Assembly: GCA_914767885.1 (NCBI GenBank)
Contig: CAJZBQ010000023.1
Span: 310,001 to 374,000, forward strand
Length of the DNA stretch: 64,000 nt
Source of the DNA: Blepharisma stoltei
Lineage: Eukaryota; Ciliophora; Heterotrichea; Heterotrichida; Blepharismidae
Direction: 5' to 3'
Each line of letters opens with the position of its first letter. Within the stretch, counting starts at the first letter, position 1. Positions 42,869 through 53,309 of this stretch are shown one piece after another. The notes beneath the pieces were generated by a model that had not been told where the DNA came from, did no database searches, and saw nothing but the letters and a program-made list of their open reading frames with translations. A program made the translations under genes and the position numbers.

Positions 42869-43614
42869 AATACTTTCTCCAATGAAGGGTCAAATTTAAA
42901 TCATAATTGGAGCTATGCATAATATTAAAATCATTTTTAAAGGTGATTTGCGTCATCAATGACTGTTTTATTAGTGCCTGAATGCTTTGCGATCTATTTT
43001 TTCAAATTAATAGATTATAGTCTTGAGCACAAAACCACAAAAACTCTAAATATTTTATGTAATTGGTAAGGATGGAAATATTAAAAGCCATAAAAAATAC
43101 ACCAAGAGTATTTATAAAGTAGGCTAAGTAAATTATACAAAAATATTGATTTTGTAAAATGATTGCATACTGAAAGCTAAAAATGCATATTGTTGAGTAA
43201 TCTCCTATTTATAGAAAATTGAAATATTAAGTAATTTGACTCTTAAGCTGATTAGGAGACTAGAAAAGAGCATAAAACTTGAAAAAGAATTTACAGAATG
43301 GATAAAATTTAATTACTTACTTACCCCCCTCCGCAAAATAATTATAATAATTATGATTGAACAACTATTTCAAGGAAACAATTGAATATACATGGTTATT
43401 ACTGTTCTTATAATGATTCTGATTTATCTTATATGCAAATTTAGAAAGGAGAAGATGATGAGCGAGGGGGTGTGATAAGTGGAATTCAGATAACTAATGT
43501 AGCAAAAAATAATGATGAACGCAATAATTCGCTCAAATAAGCAATTAAATCAGACTTCTAATATTAATTTCACATTAGTAATCTTAAATAATCTTAAACT
43601 AATATATTTATAAA
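42869..43614. other. AT-rich region with a MITE-end remnant
   Basis: TTACCCCCCTCCGC at about 43321 and GAGCGAGGGGGTGTGA at about 43462 look like the two termini of an internally replaced MITE. A short frame between them (MIEQLFQGNNWIYMV...) encodes a hydrophobic peptide that I do not call as a gene. Confidence 0.35.
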
Positions 43615-44501
43615 ATGGAAGAAGAACAATACCCTCTAGTTGAAGAAGAGCTATGCAAGTTTCATTCAATTTCAGATATTCCTTTATTTCTTTGCACATT
43701 ATCAGTTAACTCTACAGAATTTCTTGTTTACAACGTAGAAAATAATAAAATCTGCGCAAGAATTCAAAATCCTGTGCCTTATAAACTCCAAATTAGGGGA
43801 GCTTCTTGTCTAATCAATGGTTCTCAGCTGTTTTGGCTTGGAGGGGCTTCTCAAAATGGCGATATTGTTGGAGCGTGTCTTCTTATAGATATAAAAGAGC
43901 AATCAATTGAAATATTGAGTTCTGGAAAGCCGAGACTTTTGATTACCCCTGTTTTTCTCGAAAACTTTGTTTATGATTTGGGGGCTCTAAAGGCAATCAT
44001 GAAAAACAAGCAAGTAGTGATAAGTTTAATTTAAGGAAAAATAAGTGAAAAAGTATAGCAGATATGCCTGAAAGTGCTTATCAAACCACCACAGTTGTTT
44101 TTGATAGAAAAATTTTAATTGCAGGGCTAGGGTTTGGAAACATATTAGAATATGATCCTGCTAAAAATTCTTATGACACAATTTTCAAAATTGCCAAAAA
44201 AAAAACAAAATTACTTATTGTAATCCAAGACCAATGCTATCTTTTGAGTATCTATTTTTACTCTTCAGAAATAAATAATGCAAAAATATGAAATTGTTTA
44301 GGAAGGATAAAGAATATACCACTTTACCCTATCTCAAATATTTGCTATTATAACAATAATATTTTATTCTTCAAAATTAGCTCACTCATATGTAAGTTTG
44401 ATATGGAGAATTTGGAATATAGAAAGATTGCAGCGACCTCGGATTCTCTGAATTTCAAGGATAATCTCCAAATTAATAAAAGTATTTGCATTTTATTTTA
44501 A
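43615..44501 (+). CDS. Kelch-like beta-propeller protein
   Basis: 285 residues if a 29-nt TA-bounded segment (44027-44055) is removed. Short repeats with kelch features: GSQLFWLGGASQNGDIVGA, TTVVFDRKILIAGLGFGNIL followed by EYDPAKNSYDTI, and a later CYYNNNILFFK / CKFDMENLEYRK pair. Without the excision there are two frames, one ending at VVISLI and one starting near MPESAYQTT. A TGA-coded Trp follows NNAKI. It resembles the many short kelch propellers of ciliates; no specific role. Confidence 0.7.
44027..44055. other. Candidate 29-nt excised segment in the kelch-like gene
   Basis: TA to TA; its removal joins VVISL to ADMPESAY in frame. It is very short for an IES and has no GT...AG ends, so the mechanism is uncertain. 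Confidence 0.4.
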
Positions 44502-44715
44502 TAATAAGGTAGATAGTGAATTCATAAGATATAGAAGCTTAAAAAATATTTAATGGCATCAAAATTGTAAATTAATTTATGTTTATTCACGTGCTCTGCT
44601 TTTGTGCTGCAGATATGATTGTCTTATAAATTATTACGATATGATTTTAGTGATATATAAAAGAGCAAGACCTAAATTATTCTATAAAAAAGCGAATATA
44701 GTTTATAAAATACAA

Positions 44716-44840
44716 ATGGAATAAATATCCCAAGCTTTTTATTGATTATTATCACTGCACCTACTCCTGTCAATGCTGATGCCAATGATAGCTCTATGCG
44801 TGATGGAACAATAGGAGCTATTTATAGAAATATCTCTCGC
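44716..44840 (+). pseudogene. N-terminal fragment related to the membrane RING-H2 gene
   Basis: ATGGAATAAATATCCCAAGC and the following bases align with the start of the gene at 42017: N(I)PSFLLIIITAPTPVNADAN versus RPSFSLIIITAVVSINAQDA. The start codon is followed by a stop and the rest of the gene is missing; a retroelement lies just downstream. Confidence 0.65.
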
Positions 44841-44880
44841 CACAACCTTTTATACTATCACTAATTATGAATCCATTCTA

Positions 44881-45478
44881 TATACATAAAATGGCGGACG
44901 GCGACCGACCCTCTCAGTGGTGGTTACCCATGTATATCCGGGCATGGTTTTTGGAGCCAGGAGTTAGCCCAACAACGTCTGGGACCTCGAAGCGAGAGGC
45001 CTAAGGCAAAAGCCGCTGTTTTTGTGACCAGACCCATGGGCAGTTACTCGTGATTTCTTTTTGCCAGCAGCGCTCAGCCCAGTGAGTGCCCGAAATGAGG
45101 CAGGGCGACTTACCTGCCTAAGCTGCTTTTGTGGCTCGCCCCGAATGGCGAAAGCTGTTGAGTTCTTTCTCGGGATGACCGGAAAAGAGGGGAAGGCGAG
45201 TTAGACAACTAAACGGGGGTCTCTCCAGTTTAAAAGGTGCCCTTCAATGGGCAGATCTGGCGGACGACGCGGCAGTGTTGGCGTAAACTAGGCGACGATC
45301 CAAGTTGGAAATGGAGGCGGTCAGCAAAGGCGGTATAAGGCCCTTGACAATGCCTCTACCGAGAAACTGGGGGTTTCGGCCCGGGCTTGGTGAACGCTCT
45401 GCCACCATACGGGAAACTGTAGAATGCTTCCTCGGACGTAGTGGGGACCTTAAATGCCTAGCGTTAATCTAATCTAAT
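44881..45478 (+). mobile_element. Retroelement-like insertion R10 with 20-bp target duplication
   Basis: 598 bp between exact copies of CTAATTATGAATCCATTCTA (44861-44880 and 45479-45498). It starts TACATAAAATGGCGGACGG and ends in (TCTAA)n. Its 5' part is related to R3. GC-rich body; no recognisable reverse transcriptase. Confidence 0.92.
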
Positions 45479-45498
45479 CTAATTATGAATCCATTCTA

Positions 45499-45994
45499 AC
45501 CATTTGCTTTAATCCTAAATTTCAACTGCAGAAATCTTAGATTTATATTAATCAATCTATAGATTGGCACAGTTACAATATCTGGTGCGCTTATATTTTT
45601 TTAAAGAGCACTGTATTTCCTTTCAGAATATTGATGCTTCTTTTGGTAAAAAATTTAGGGGTAAGAAATTTACCCAATCGATAATATATAATTAATTAAC
45701 CTATAAATAAAATCTACAGAAAGTAGATATATTTAAATTTGTGACTTTAGAATTTCTGCAAGCTACTAAAGAGCATTTTTGTTTAAGAAGCCTGATTTAG
45801 TTTCTACAGCCCTGTTCCTAAGCTGCTAAAATTCCATTTTAATTTTTTTGATTTATCTCATCTGATTTAATCCTTTCATTAATTTTGGCATTTTCCCTTT
45901 ATACTCACAATGATAAATTAAGTAATAAAGTTTTCAAAAATCTTAAAATATTAAAACAATCAATATCTCTAGGTAATAGATTATTTTTATTTAC
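45499..45994. other. AT-rich spacer
   Basis: No gene or repeat supported. Confidence 0.5.
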
Positions 45995-46250
45995 TTCCCC
46001 ACCCTCTTTAAGCAAAAAAATTTTGATATAGATATGATAATTACTATAATAAAATCTAGTTAATTCTGTTAAAATTTTTAAACAAATTGCATTTTAATAC
46101 ATAAATTTTATATAAATTAAATCAATATATGATTTCCAGTTTTTGCGAAGTGGGACTTTTTTAAGTTCAAAAAAAAATTACTTTAAAAATTTATATATAA
46201 ACAAAAAAATTAACCCAAACAAAATTTTTCGATAACGGAAGAGGTGAGAT
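45995..46250 (-). mobile_element. Decayed MITE copy between genes
   Basis: TTACTTCCCCACCC at the left, a core with GATAATTACTATAATAAAATC as in other copies, and GGAAGAGGTGAGATTA at the right. Tracts eroded; about 255 bp. Confidence 0.7.
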
Positions 46251-46392
46251 TATTTATTTTTGCAAATGAACATTCATTTATAAAAACATTAAAACTTAAA
46301 TTTTAATATTTAAAGTTTGTTGCTAAAATGGCCTAACAAACAGGAGATAAATAAATTTTTTAGTTATTTTTAATTATTGACATAAATGGATA

Positions 46393-46833
46393 TAAATAAA
46401 ATGGCATTCGGTTCGAGAGAAATTAGCTCTGCTAATTTTTTCTCTCCCTCATGGAATTTTATTTATAGGGTTAGGTTTTCACTCGAAGACTTCTGGACAG
46501 CAATAGCGGTTTAACTCTGGAGATAACCAGAGGAACCACTCCTCAGTCCACTCAAGATTTCGGGCTTTTACCTCTCAGCACATCCCCACGGGAGGATAAC
46601 CCTTAGGCGGAACACGCGCAGGAGCTGAGTCGAGCGACAAGGGCGACGGCAACGCGCCGGGTGAGACGTGCAGCAAGGCCGGTGAAGCAGGAGTTGATAG
46701 AAGGCTTGGACGGGGCTGACCCGTGCCAAGATGGCTCGCCTACGCCATCAGTTTTGCCATAGGCCCTTTTGGGCTGCGGCACTAGACACCTTAAACACCA
46801 GATAATTAAGTAAGTAAGTAAGTAAGTAAGTAA
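46393..46833 (+). mobile_element. Retroelement-like insertion R11 with (TAAG)n tail
   Basis: 441 bp between exact copies of GACATAAATGGATA (46379-46392 and 46834-46847). The 5' end is AAATAAAATGGCATTCGG and includes a hairpin (GAGAGAAATTAGC / GCTAATTTTTTCTCTC). The 3' tail is seven TAAG units. Confidence 0.92.
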
Positions 46834-46986
46834 GACATAAATGGATAATATTTTATAAATTGGAATCCAGAGATTTTAATAATAATCAAAAGACATTCTA
46901 CCACTTAAAAATTTGCTCTAATAAGAATTCATACCATTTTAAATAGATTAGTTTCCATAAAAATCAGTGAATAAATTATAATTACC

Positions 46987-48639
46987 ATGCTTGAAGCTGT
47001 GAAAAATTATAAAAGCTATTTCACAAAAAAATTCGCTTGTGCCGCTATAGAAGAGCTAATCGAAGTCTTCGAAGTTACTACTGAAATTTCTGATAAACTC
47101 TACTCCAAACTGATATGCTGCTTTTGAGACCTTGGGGAAATCATTTTGAACCTCAAAAAACTTGAACGGGCCCGAGACTGAAAATCATGAAAATCCGCTG
47201 CTGAAGAACTCGATCGGCTTGAAGGCAAGGAGCCTTGAAAAAAGCGTGAGCAGAGTCCTCTATATGATTATATATTATTACGCAGAAGACTTAAATTAAT
47301 TCGAAACCTTCGTCAACGAAACGATATGAATGCTTTAGTCCATTATCTTCGCTCAGGTCTAGTACGCGGTTTAGGCGGTAGTTTAAACCCAAGTTTGTAC
47401 TCAAAATCATTAACTGACACAAAATACTTGATCATGGAGTATCAGGATGAGGTTTGCTCTGCTTTAAAGCATATTTTAAATTCCCCAGACTATCCATTAA
47501 AATCCAAACTGACCTTTTTTTCTGATTCTCGCTATTCTTTTGGAAAAACTGCTTTTCTTATGAGTGGAGGAGGAGGACTTGGGATTTATCATCTAGGGGT
47601 TGTCAAAGCTTTATATGAGCAGGACTTATTGCCAAAAATAATTGCTGGGACATCAGCTGGATCTATGGTTGCTGCTTTTATAGGCACGACAAAGTGGGAG
47701 GAAATTCCAAAATGGTTTGAAAAAGGAACTATTAAATATGATGATCAATCAGGCTTAGAGGGAGGACCTTGAATAAAGAAGATTAAAAGACTTTTCAATG
47801 ATGGGTATTTAATGGACATTAAATATTTAGAAAGATTTTTACGAAATACTTTAGGAGAAATCACTTTTGAAGAAGCATATGAGAAGACTGGAACTGTCTT
47901 GAACATCACTGTAAGTGAATCAAGCGACTATAGTGATTACCGTCTTCTTAACTACTTAACAGCCCCACAAGTTCTCGTATGAAGCGCTGTTCTGGCTTCC
48001 TGTGCAATTCCTTATATATTTGAATCAGTAGAACTAGAATGCAAAAATCATATGGGTGAAATAGTTCCATATCATCCTTCAGGGCTAAAATTTATTGATG
48101 GGTCAATCAAAGCTGACCTTCCTACACAAAAAATTGCTGAGCTTTTCAATGTCAATGCATTTATAGTTTCTCAGACAAACCCTTGGATTGTTCCTTTGCT
48201 AACACCTGAAGATGGAGGAGGAAGCTGAGGTGACACTTTTAATTATAAGCTATTTAGGCTATTAAAAAGAATGCTACTAATGGAGTTCCAGCATAGGGTG
48301 CAGCAGCTGAATGTGCTTAATTTATGCAACACCTTATCATGATGGCTAGGAATTTTTACTCAGCAGTATCGCGGCCATGTAACAATCTGGCCTATTCCTT
48401 CTATCAAAGATTATGTAAATATTCTATCAAATCCTACTGATGACGATATCCAAAGATGCATTCGAAAAGGCCAAGTCAGGACTTTTCCCAAAATAAATAT
48501 GCTGAAATCCATCATGGCGATAGAGAAAACATTTGATTCGTGCTTCCAAGAAATCAGAGAAAGGATGCATTTGAAGCCAGTGAAAATCGTTGAAAGTTTA
48601 GAAGGAGAAGAAGAATTCGAAGAGATCATGGAAAATTAA
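46987..48639 (+). CDS. Patatin-domain lipase (triacylglycerol lipase / SDP1-TGL3 type)
   Basis: 550 residues in one frame containing many TGA-coded Trp (CCFWDLG, RDWKSWKS, GGPWIKK, VLVWSAV, TLSWWLG). Patatin core: oxyanion [13 protein letters not shown], nucleophile elbow GTSAGS (about residue 222), and the catalytic Asp in FIDGS (about 372). These are followed by the [20 protein letters not shown] block and QTNPW that mark the TGL3/TGL4/SDP1 subgroup. The long N-terminal helical region is also typical. Family function: hydrolysis of storage triacylglycerol at lipid droplets. The start codon is the first ATG of the open frame. Confidence 0.94.
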
Positions 48640-48662
48640 TTAGTTAATCTTGATTTTATTAT

Positions 48663-48920
48663 TTATTCAACTGGTTCTTCGCTCGGGATATCAGGTTTGT
48701 CAATGGAGGCCAGAGTTGAAAGCTCGTCCAGACAATTTTTTATTGGTGCGGCTGTGTCTTTTAGAAATTCTTTCCAAGATCTTATTGATATATTGTATAA
48801 TAGTTTTGCGTTATCGTTGATTTCTGTCAAGTTTCTCTCTTCTAAAGTGTATCCAGTTAGATTTAACCTATCAGAATTTTCTCTCATTTCAGATTCATTA
48901 TTAGCATGGGCTGCTCTCAT
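48663..48920 (-). CDS. Small acidic protein of unknown function, 85 aa
   Basis: MRAAHANNESEMRENSDRLN, then TGYTLEERNLTEINDN, an amphipathic segment SIRSWKEFLKDTAAPIKN and an acidic end PDIPSEEPVE. It begins 34 bases after the NFU1 stop on the same strand and ends 23 bases from the convergent lipase gene. No family recognised; the compact spacing supports a real gene. Confidence 0.6.
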   Translation of the reverse strand: MRAAHANNESEMRENSDRLNLTGYTLEERNLTEINDNAKLLYNISIRSWKEFLKDTAAPIKNCLDELSTLASIDKPDIPSEEPVE

Positions 48921-48954
48921 AATTATTACTGGCTATTTAACTTATATTTTAGCC

Positions 48955-49341
48955 TTAAATAACAGCTTCTACTCTTTTGACTTCAGGCAGGTAAAACATC
49001 ATCATCTTTTCGATTCCTTCTTTTAATGTGTCATCTTGTGATGGACAATCTGCACAAGACCCCAACATTTTTAGCCTGAGAATTCCGGTTTCTTTGTTAA
49101 AGCCCATGTATCTTATATCTCCGCCGTCTTCTTTTACATAAGGCCTGACTCTTCCTTCAATAATTTCTTTGATTACTTGTACAGTCTCGCTATTGTCATA
49201 AGGCTCATATTCTTCTGATTCTTCTACCTTTTTGTCTGCAGCTTCATCAGTTGTCATACTTCTTCTTACAGCATTATTAAAATACAGCCGTTTTGATGTG
49301 ACCAGACTGCTTATCCATCTTCTTAACAAATAATTTCTCAT
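48955..49341 (-). CDS. NFU1: NFU1-type mitochondrial Fe-S cluster scaffold
   Basis: 128 residues. A mitochondrial presequence is likely (MRNYLLRRWISSLVTSKRLY: Arg-rich, no acids). The NifU C-terminal domain contains IIEGRVRPYVKEDGGDI and the cluster-binding CxxC in GSCADCP (Cys96, Cys99). Human NFU1 has an additional N-terminal domain that is absent here, so this is a single-domain form. It delivers 4Fe-4S clusters to targets such as lipoyl synthase. Confidence 0.93.
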   Translation of the reverse strand: MRNYLLRRWISSLVTSKRLYFNNAVRRSMTTDEAADKKVEESEEYEPYDNSETVQVIKEIIEGRVRPYVKEDGGDIRYMGFNKETGILRLKMLGSCADCPSQDDTLKEGIEKMMMFYLPEVKRVEAVI

Positions 49342-49438
49342 ATTAATTATCTATATAATTTTCCTCCATATTTAATTTATTTATATATCATTATATTTTT
49401 TTCCCCTTTTATATATAAAAAAGTATATTAAATTAAGT

Positions 49439-52400
49439 CTACCACTTTTTCCCAGCTGCAGGCTTAGCTTTTCCTTGATTTCTGATCTTTGTTGATTTTG
49501 ATGTCCCTGTTGAAGGCTTTTTATCTTTGCTTTTTCCAGCCCAATGCTTTGGATCTTTTACGTTACTTCTTGGCTTAGTGTAAGGTACAAATACCCCATT
49601 CATTCTTAAATATTTATGCTCAATATGTTCTGCTTTGTTTGGGATGGCAGCAATCCAGTCTTCTTTGAGCGTTTTATTTACATTTGGGAACCAAATTTTG
49701 TGGAAAACTTTATCTTTAGGTATCCAAGTGACCAATGTGTTGCTTTTCAAAGTATCTAGGACAAGTTTGACACCTTGGTATTCGCCATGTGTTAGCATTT
49801 TAAGCTTGTGGGCTGCTAACTGTGCATGAGGGAGCATTAACTGCTTATAAAACTGCTTAAACTCGCTTGACCCTTGCTTAACTCCATACAAGCATCCTGC
49901 AGCTTCTTCAAGATTTGTAGTGCAAGCGAATTCTATTGACCTTTGTTCATACTGTTTGCTGTTCATTTCTGTAATAATTTGATTTCTATAAGCTTGTGCT
50001 TCTCTTATAACGGTCTGTGTATATATCTTGCATATATGAAATTTCCCTATTCTTATTAACTATTTTTAAAGGAATATTATAAAGAAAAGGTATAAACTTT
50101 TTGAATAAATTTCAAGGCTTGGTCAGGGTTAAAAATGTCAATATAAGTACCATTGGCAAATGCATCTTTTCTATCGGAATTCTTTTTGTCTCTTAATGAC
50201 AGAAAAATCAATGCGAGTTTTTGCTCATTTGTAGTTAGACCAACACTGTCAAGAGTTGTGTAGGGTGGAATGTTGAATAAGCCCATAGGCTTTAAGGTTC
50301 TGTATAGCATACCACCTTTGTTCATGTTTTGGTGGATTCTTTCAATAAATCCTTGAGCTTTTTGGCTGAGCTCTGTAATGCGACCTGTGAACTCAAAGTC
50401 GATTTTTGAATCCTTTTTGGTAGGTGCTCCTCCTGTAGGGGTTTCTATATCCATTTTAGTGCTTTCTGTAGATTGGACACTATGAAATACTTGTGCGTAA
50501 TGAGATTCAACACCAAAGAGTTCAGCCTTGACTTGAGCGAGATGGTCTTCCATTTTAATTCCGAGCATTTTCATAGCAAAATCATGCAGAGGGATAGGCC
50601 TTTTATATTGAATTACCCATTTTGAATTAGTCGACTTCAAAATCCATATTTATCTTACCATATTATTGCTTTCCATGGCTTTTTCCAGCTTTATACTGTT
50701 TAATTAATGCCTTTCTTATATAGAGAATAATCCTCAGCGGTCCTATATAAAAGTTTTTAAGGTCTATTACTACCTATATATCTTTTTTCATTGAAATTCT
50801 CCTTCTAAATTCTTCTTCAAAAACATATGGGAAAATTTCTGACGCTTGTGGGAAATCCCCATGCGCATATGCGCAGAAAAGCTGAGCAAGAAAGATAGAA
50901 TTACTCGAAATATTTTCTGGCAGGCGTGATGCAGGATTCGATAAGTAATTTGAATGCCACTCTTGCAGATGCTGTATCATTTGGTCACGGTTATCACGAT
51001 AAATAGCTAAACAAGTGTCTTTTATGAGCTCAAACTGGAATGATTGGAACTCAGACTCTGCATCTTCATAGACACGGACAAAAATAGAGAACGGAAATAA
51101 GAAAATCTGAATTGGCATGTACCCTAGCACATCAACTGTAATGTCCCAGGCAATCATTGGCTTGATACGGAGGCGGGCAATTTGCCAATGGTCTTCGTTT
51201 ATGTATATCGGCATGACACCATTAATAATTTCATTTGGAAGGCCTTTTACAAGATTGCTAGCTGGCTTAGGCTCCATCCCATGCTGATAAGCTCTTTCTG
51301 CTTGGATGATTTGTCCAGCTTTAGTTTCAAATAATGCAGAGTCTACAAAGGAGTCTGAAGTGATTACAGTGGTATTCATTTTTTTAATTTTTATTTCTAA
51401 AGCGTCACCGAGCAAGTTTTGAGGTCGCTCAAGCTCAAAAGTGGCGCAGAAACAATCACCATCTATAATCGCTTCTAGCCAGTTTCTAGTTGACAGCACA
51501 CACTCTCCGTATTTTTCTAATTGCCCTTGGTATTTTTTTTCTAATTCATCTTTATTGAATCCTTGCACTATTTCACCAATAAGTTTTTCTGATTCATTAA
51601 GCATGTCAATGTTTTTGCCGACCTCTCTGGCGATTTTTCGTTCTAGATTTCTTTTGAGGATGTTTTTATGTGCCAAGTTATTCAATGAGGCAAGCTGGAT
51701 ATTGGAAAGATGAACCCCAGCGCTTTCTCTTAATGTGGTATAATAATTCTGCAATAGTTCTCTTGTGGTGGAGAAGAACGGAATACATTGTTTTCTATGA
51801 AAAGGTCGAAGATTTTTGGCTTCGTTTTCTAAATAGTCGATTCTTGTTTCCATTTCTTGTATCAAAGGCCTGATTTCTACAAGTTTTTGGGCTGCTTTAT
51901 CGCCTCCAACTTCTAAAATTTGGATGATTTTATTACTAACGAAGTTAGTAACTAATAAAACCAAGTCTTTGAATTCTGAAATTTCTCCTCTGTGAGGATC
52001 AAGATCATATAGCTGGACATTTGAGCCTCTGTGCACTTCAATTTTGCATTCTTCTAACTCCCCCCTTCGTGAGCGAACAAAACCAATGGAAAAATCCCTA
52101 TTTTTTGACCAAAAATCCGCCTTCGTGAGCGAACAAAAATACTTTTTAATAGAAAAATTTTTTATAATAAAAAATTTTTTGATATATAAGTGATAATTAT
52201 TATAATGAAATCTCTAAATCATTCTGTTTAATTTTAAGCAGCTTGCATTTTAAAACATAAATTTTGCAAATTAAATTAATTTTTACTTCTCAATTTTTCC
52301 AATATGCATTTTTTTAATTCTCTATAAAATTATATATAATTTTTTTTGAAAAAAAAATAAACCCCTCCTTGAGCGAACAAAATTTTGTTGTTCGCTCACG

Positions 52401-53182
52401 AAAGGGAGAAGTAAGTCATTTTCACTTATGTAAATGAGGCCTTTCAAATTTCCTGACTCGTCATCTTTTTCTATATCAATTTTATGTGTGGTCATTCCTC
52501 CATGAGAAATGAATCTTGCCCAGGTTGTGGATTCAAAGGCCAGCTCATAAACGTTGTTGACTGCTACTGGAATTCTTCCATTTGGAGGGACATATTGGAA
52601 AGATCCTTTTCTCGTCCCACTTTGTGAAAGTTTAGTCAATAAATTTGCATCGTGATCTCCTGAAAACCCTATAGTATGCATTGCAATGGAAACTCCATAA
52701 TCCTCCATATCCTGCTTAAACTTGTCCATAACTGGAATCAGCTGGGTCAGTCCTTTATTGTCTTGCCCATCTGAAAGCCAGACACAGAAAACGTTTTTCA
52801 TTGCCTTTTCAATAATTCTTGTATGAATTTGTTCTATTACTGGGCCAAACAGTGTTCCTCCGGATGCCTTGAGCTTTTCTGCTTTATCATGCATTAATTC
52901 ATACCCTTCATCGTCTGAAGACATTATTTCTAGCTTATTGCTAAATAGATAAGCTGTGATAGGTATTTCTGCTTTGCGGAACTTTTGAATTAGGCTTATC
53001 AAAGCTCCTTTTGCATCACGAATTGGGCCACCCGACATTGAGCCACTTTTATCGATGGCAAAAATTGCGTGAAGGCCTTCAGATTCGATTTCTTCTCCTT
53101 GCTTAGCTGGGAGAACGACTCGGAGTGCCATATACTCGCTGACTAAATGTATGAGTTCAGCCTCAATAACTTGGGATTCCAT
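49439..53182 (-). CDS. Large vWA-domain protein, paralogue 2 (three IESs)
   Basis: 1,054 residues after removing 50020-50090, 50628-50778 and the MITE 52055-52411. Architecture as paralogue 1: an N-terminal vWA with MIDAS (AIDKSGSMSG, KASGGTLFG, WLSDGQD), then LIYISENDLEECKIEVH and a helical middle with FRRRISMKKDNSKWVIQY at a junction. The shared C-terminal module follows (LEEAAGCLYGVKQG, MLTHGEYQGVKLVLDTLK, WIPKDKVFHKIW), ending FVPYTKPRSNVKDPKHW plus a Lys/Pro-rich tail. The two proteins are clearly similar over their whole length, yet none of their IESs coincide. Role unknown. Confidence 0.9.
50020..50090. other. 71-bp IES in vWA paralogue 2
   Basis: Excision gives FIQKVYTQTVIREAQAYRNQ, aligned with FIQNSYTATLNREVLSFKSQ. 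Confidence 0.9.
50628..50778. other. 151-bp IES in vWA paralogue 2
   Basis: TA-bounded; joins SMKKD to NSKWVIQYKRP in frame. Confidence 0.85.
52055..52411 (-). mobile_element. MITE IES in vWA paralogue 2
   Basis: 357 bp, TA-bounded. The termini are ACTCCCCCCTTCGTGAGCG and CGCTCACGAAAGGGAGAAG. Excision restores ISENDLEECKIEVHRG, matching ISENDLEDCKIEIHKG. Confidence 0.95.
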
Positions 53183-53309
53183 ATTACCTAAAGATCAGTA
53201 TATAGTGCTTATATAGAGATATCAGCCAATAAAAACAATGAAAACTAAATAAATTCGGTTAATTTAATATCATAATATCTATCTAATTTAAACAGGAAAT
53301 GATAATATA

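Noticed and set aside
43353-43480. Short hydrophobic peptide between MITE-like ends
   Set aside because: About 40 codons of Ile/Leu-rich sequence are easily produced by AT-rich DNA; no start context or family evidence.
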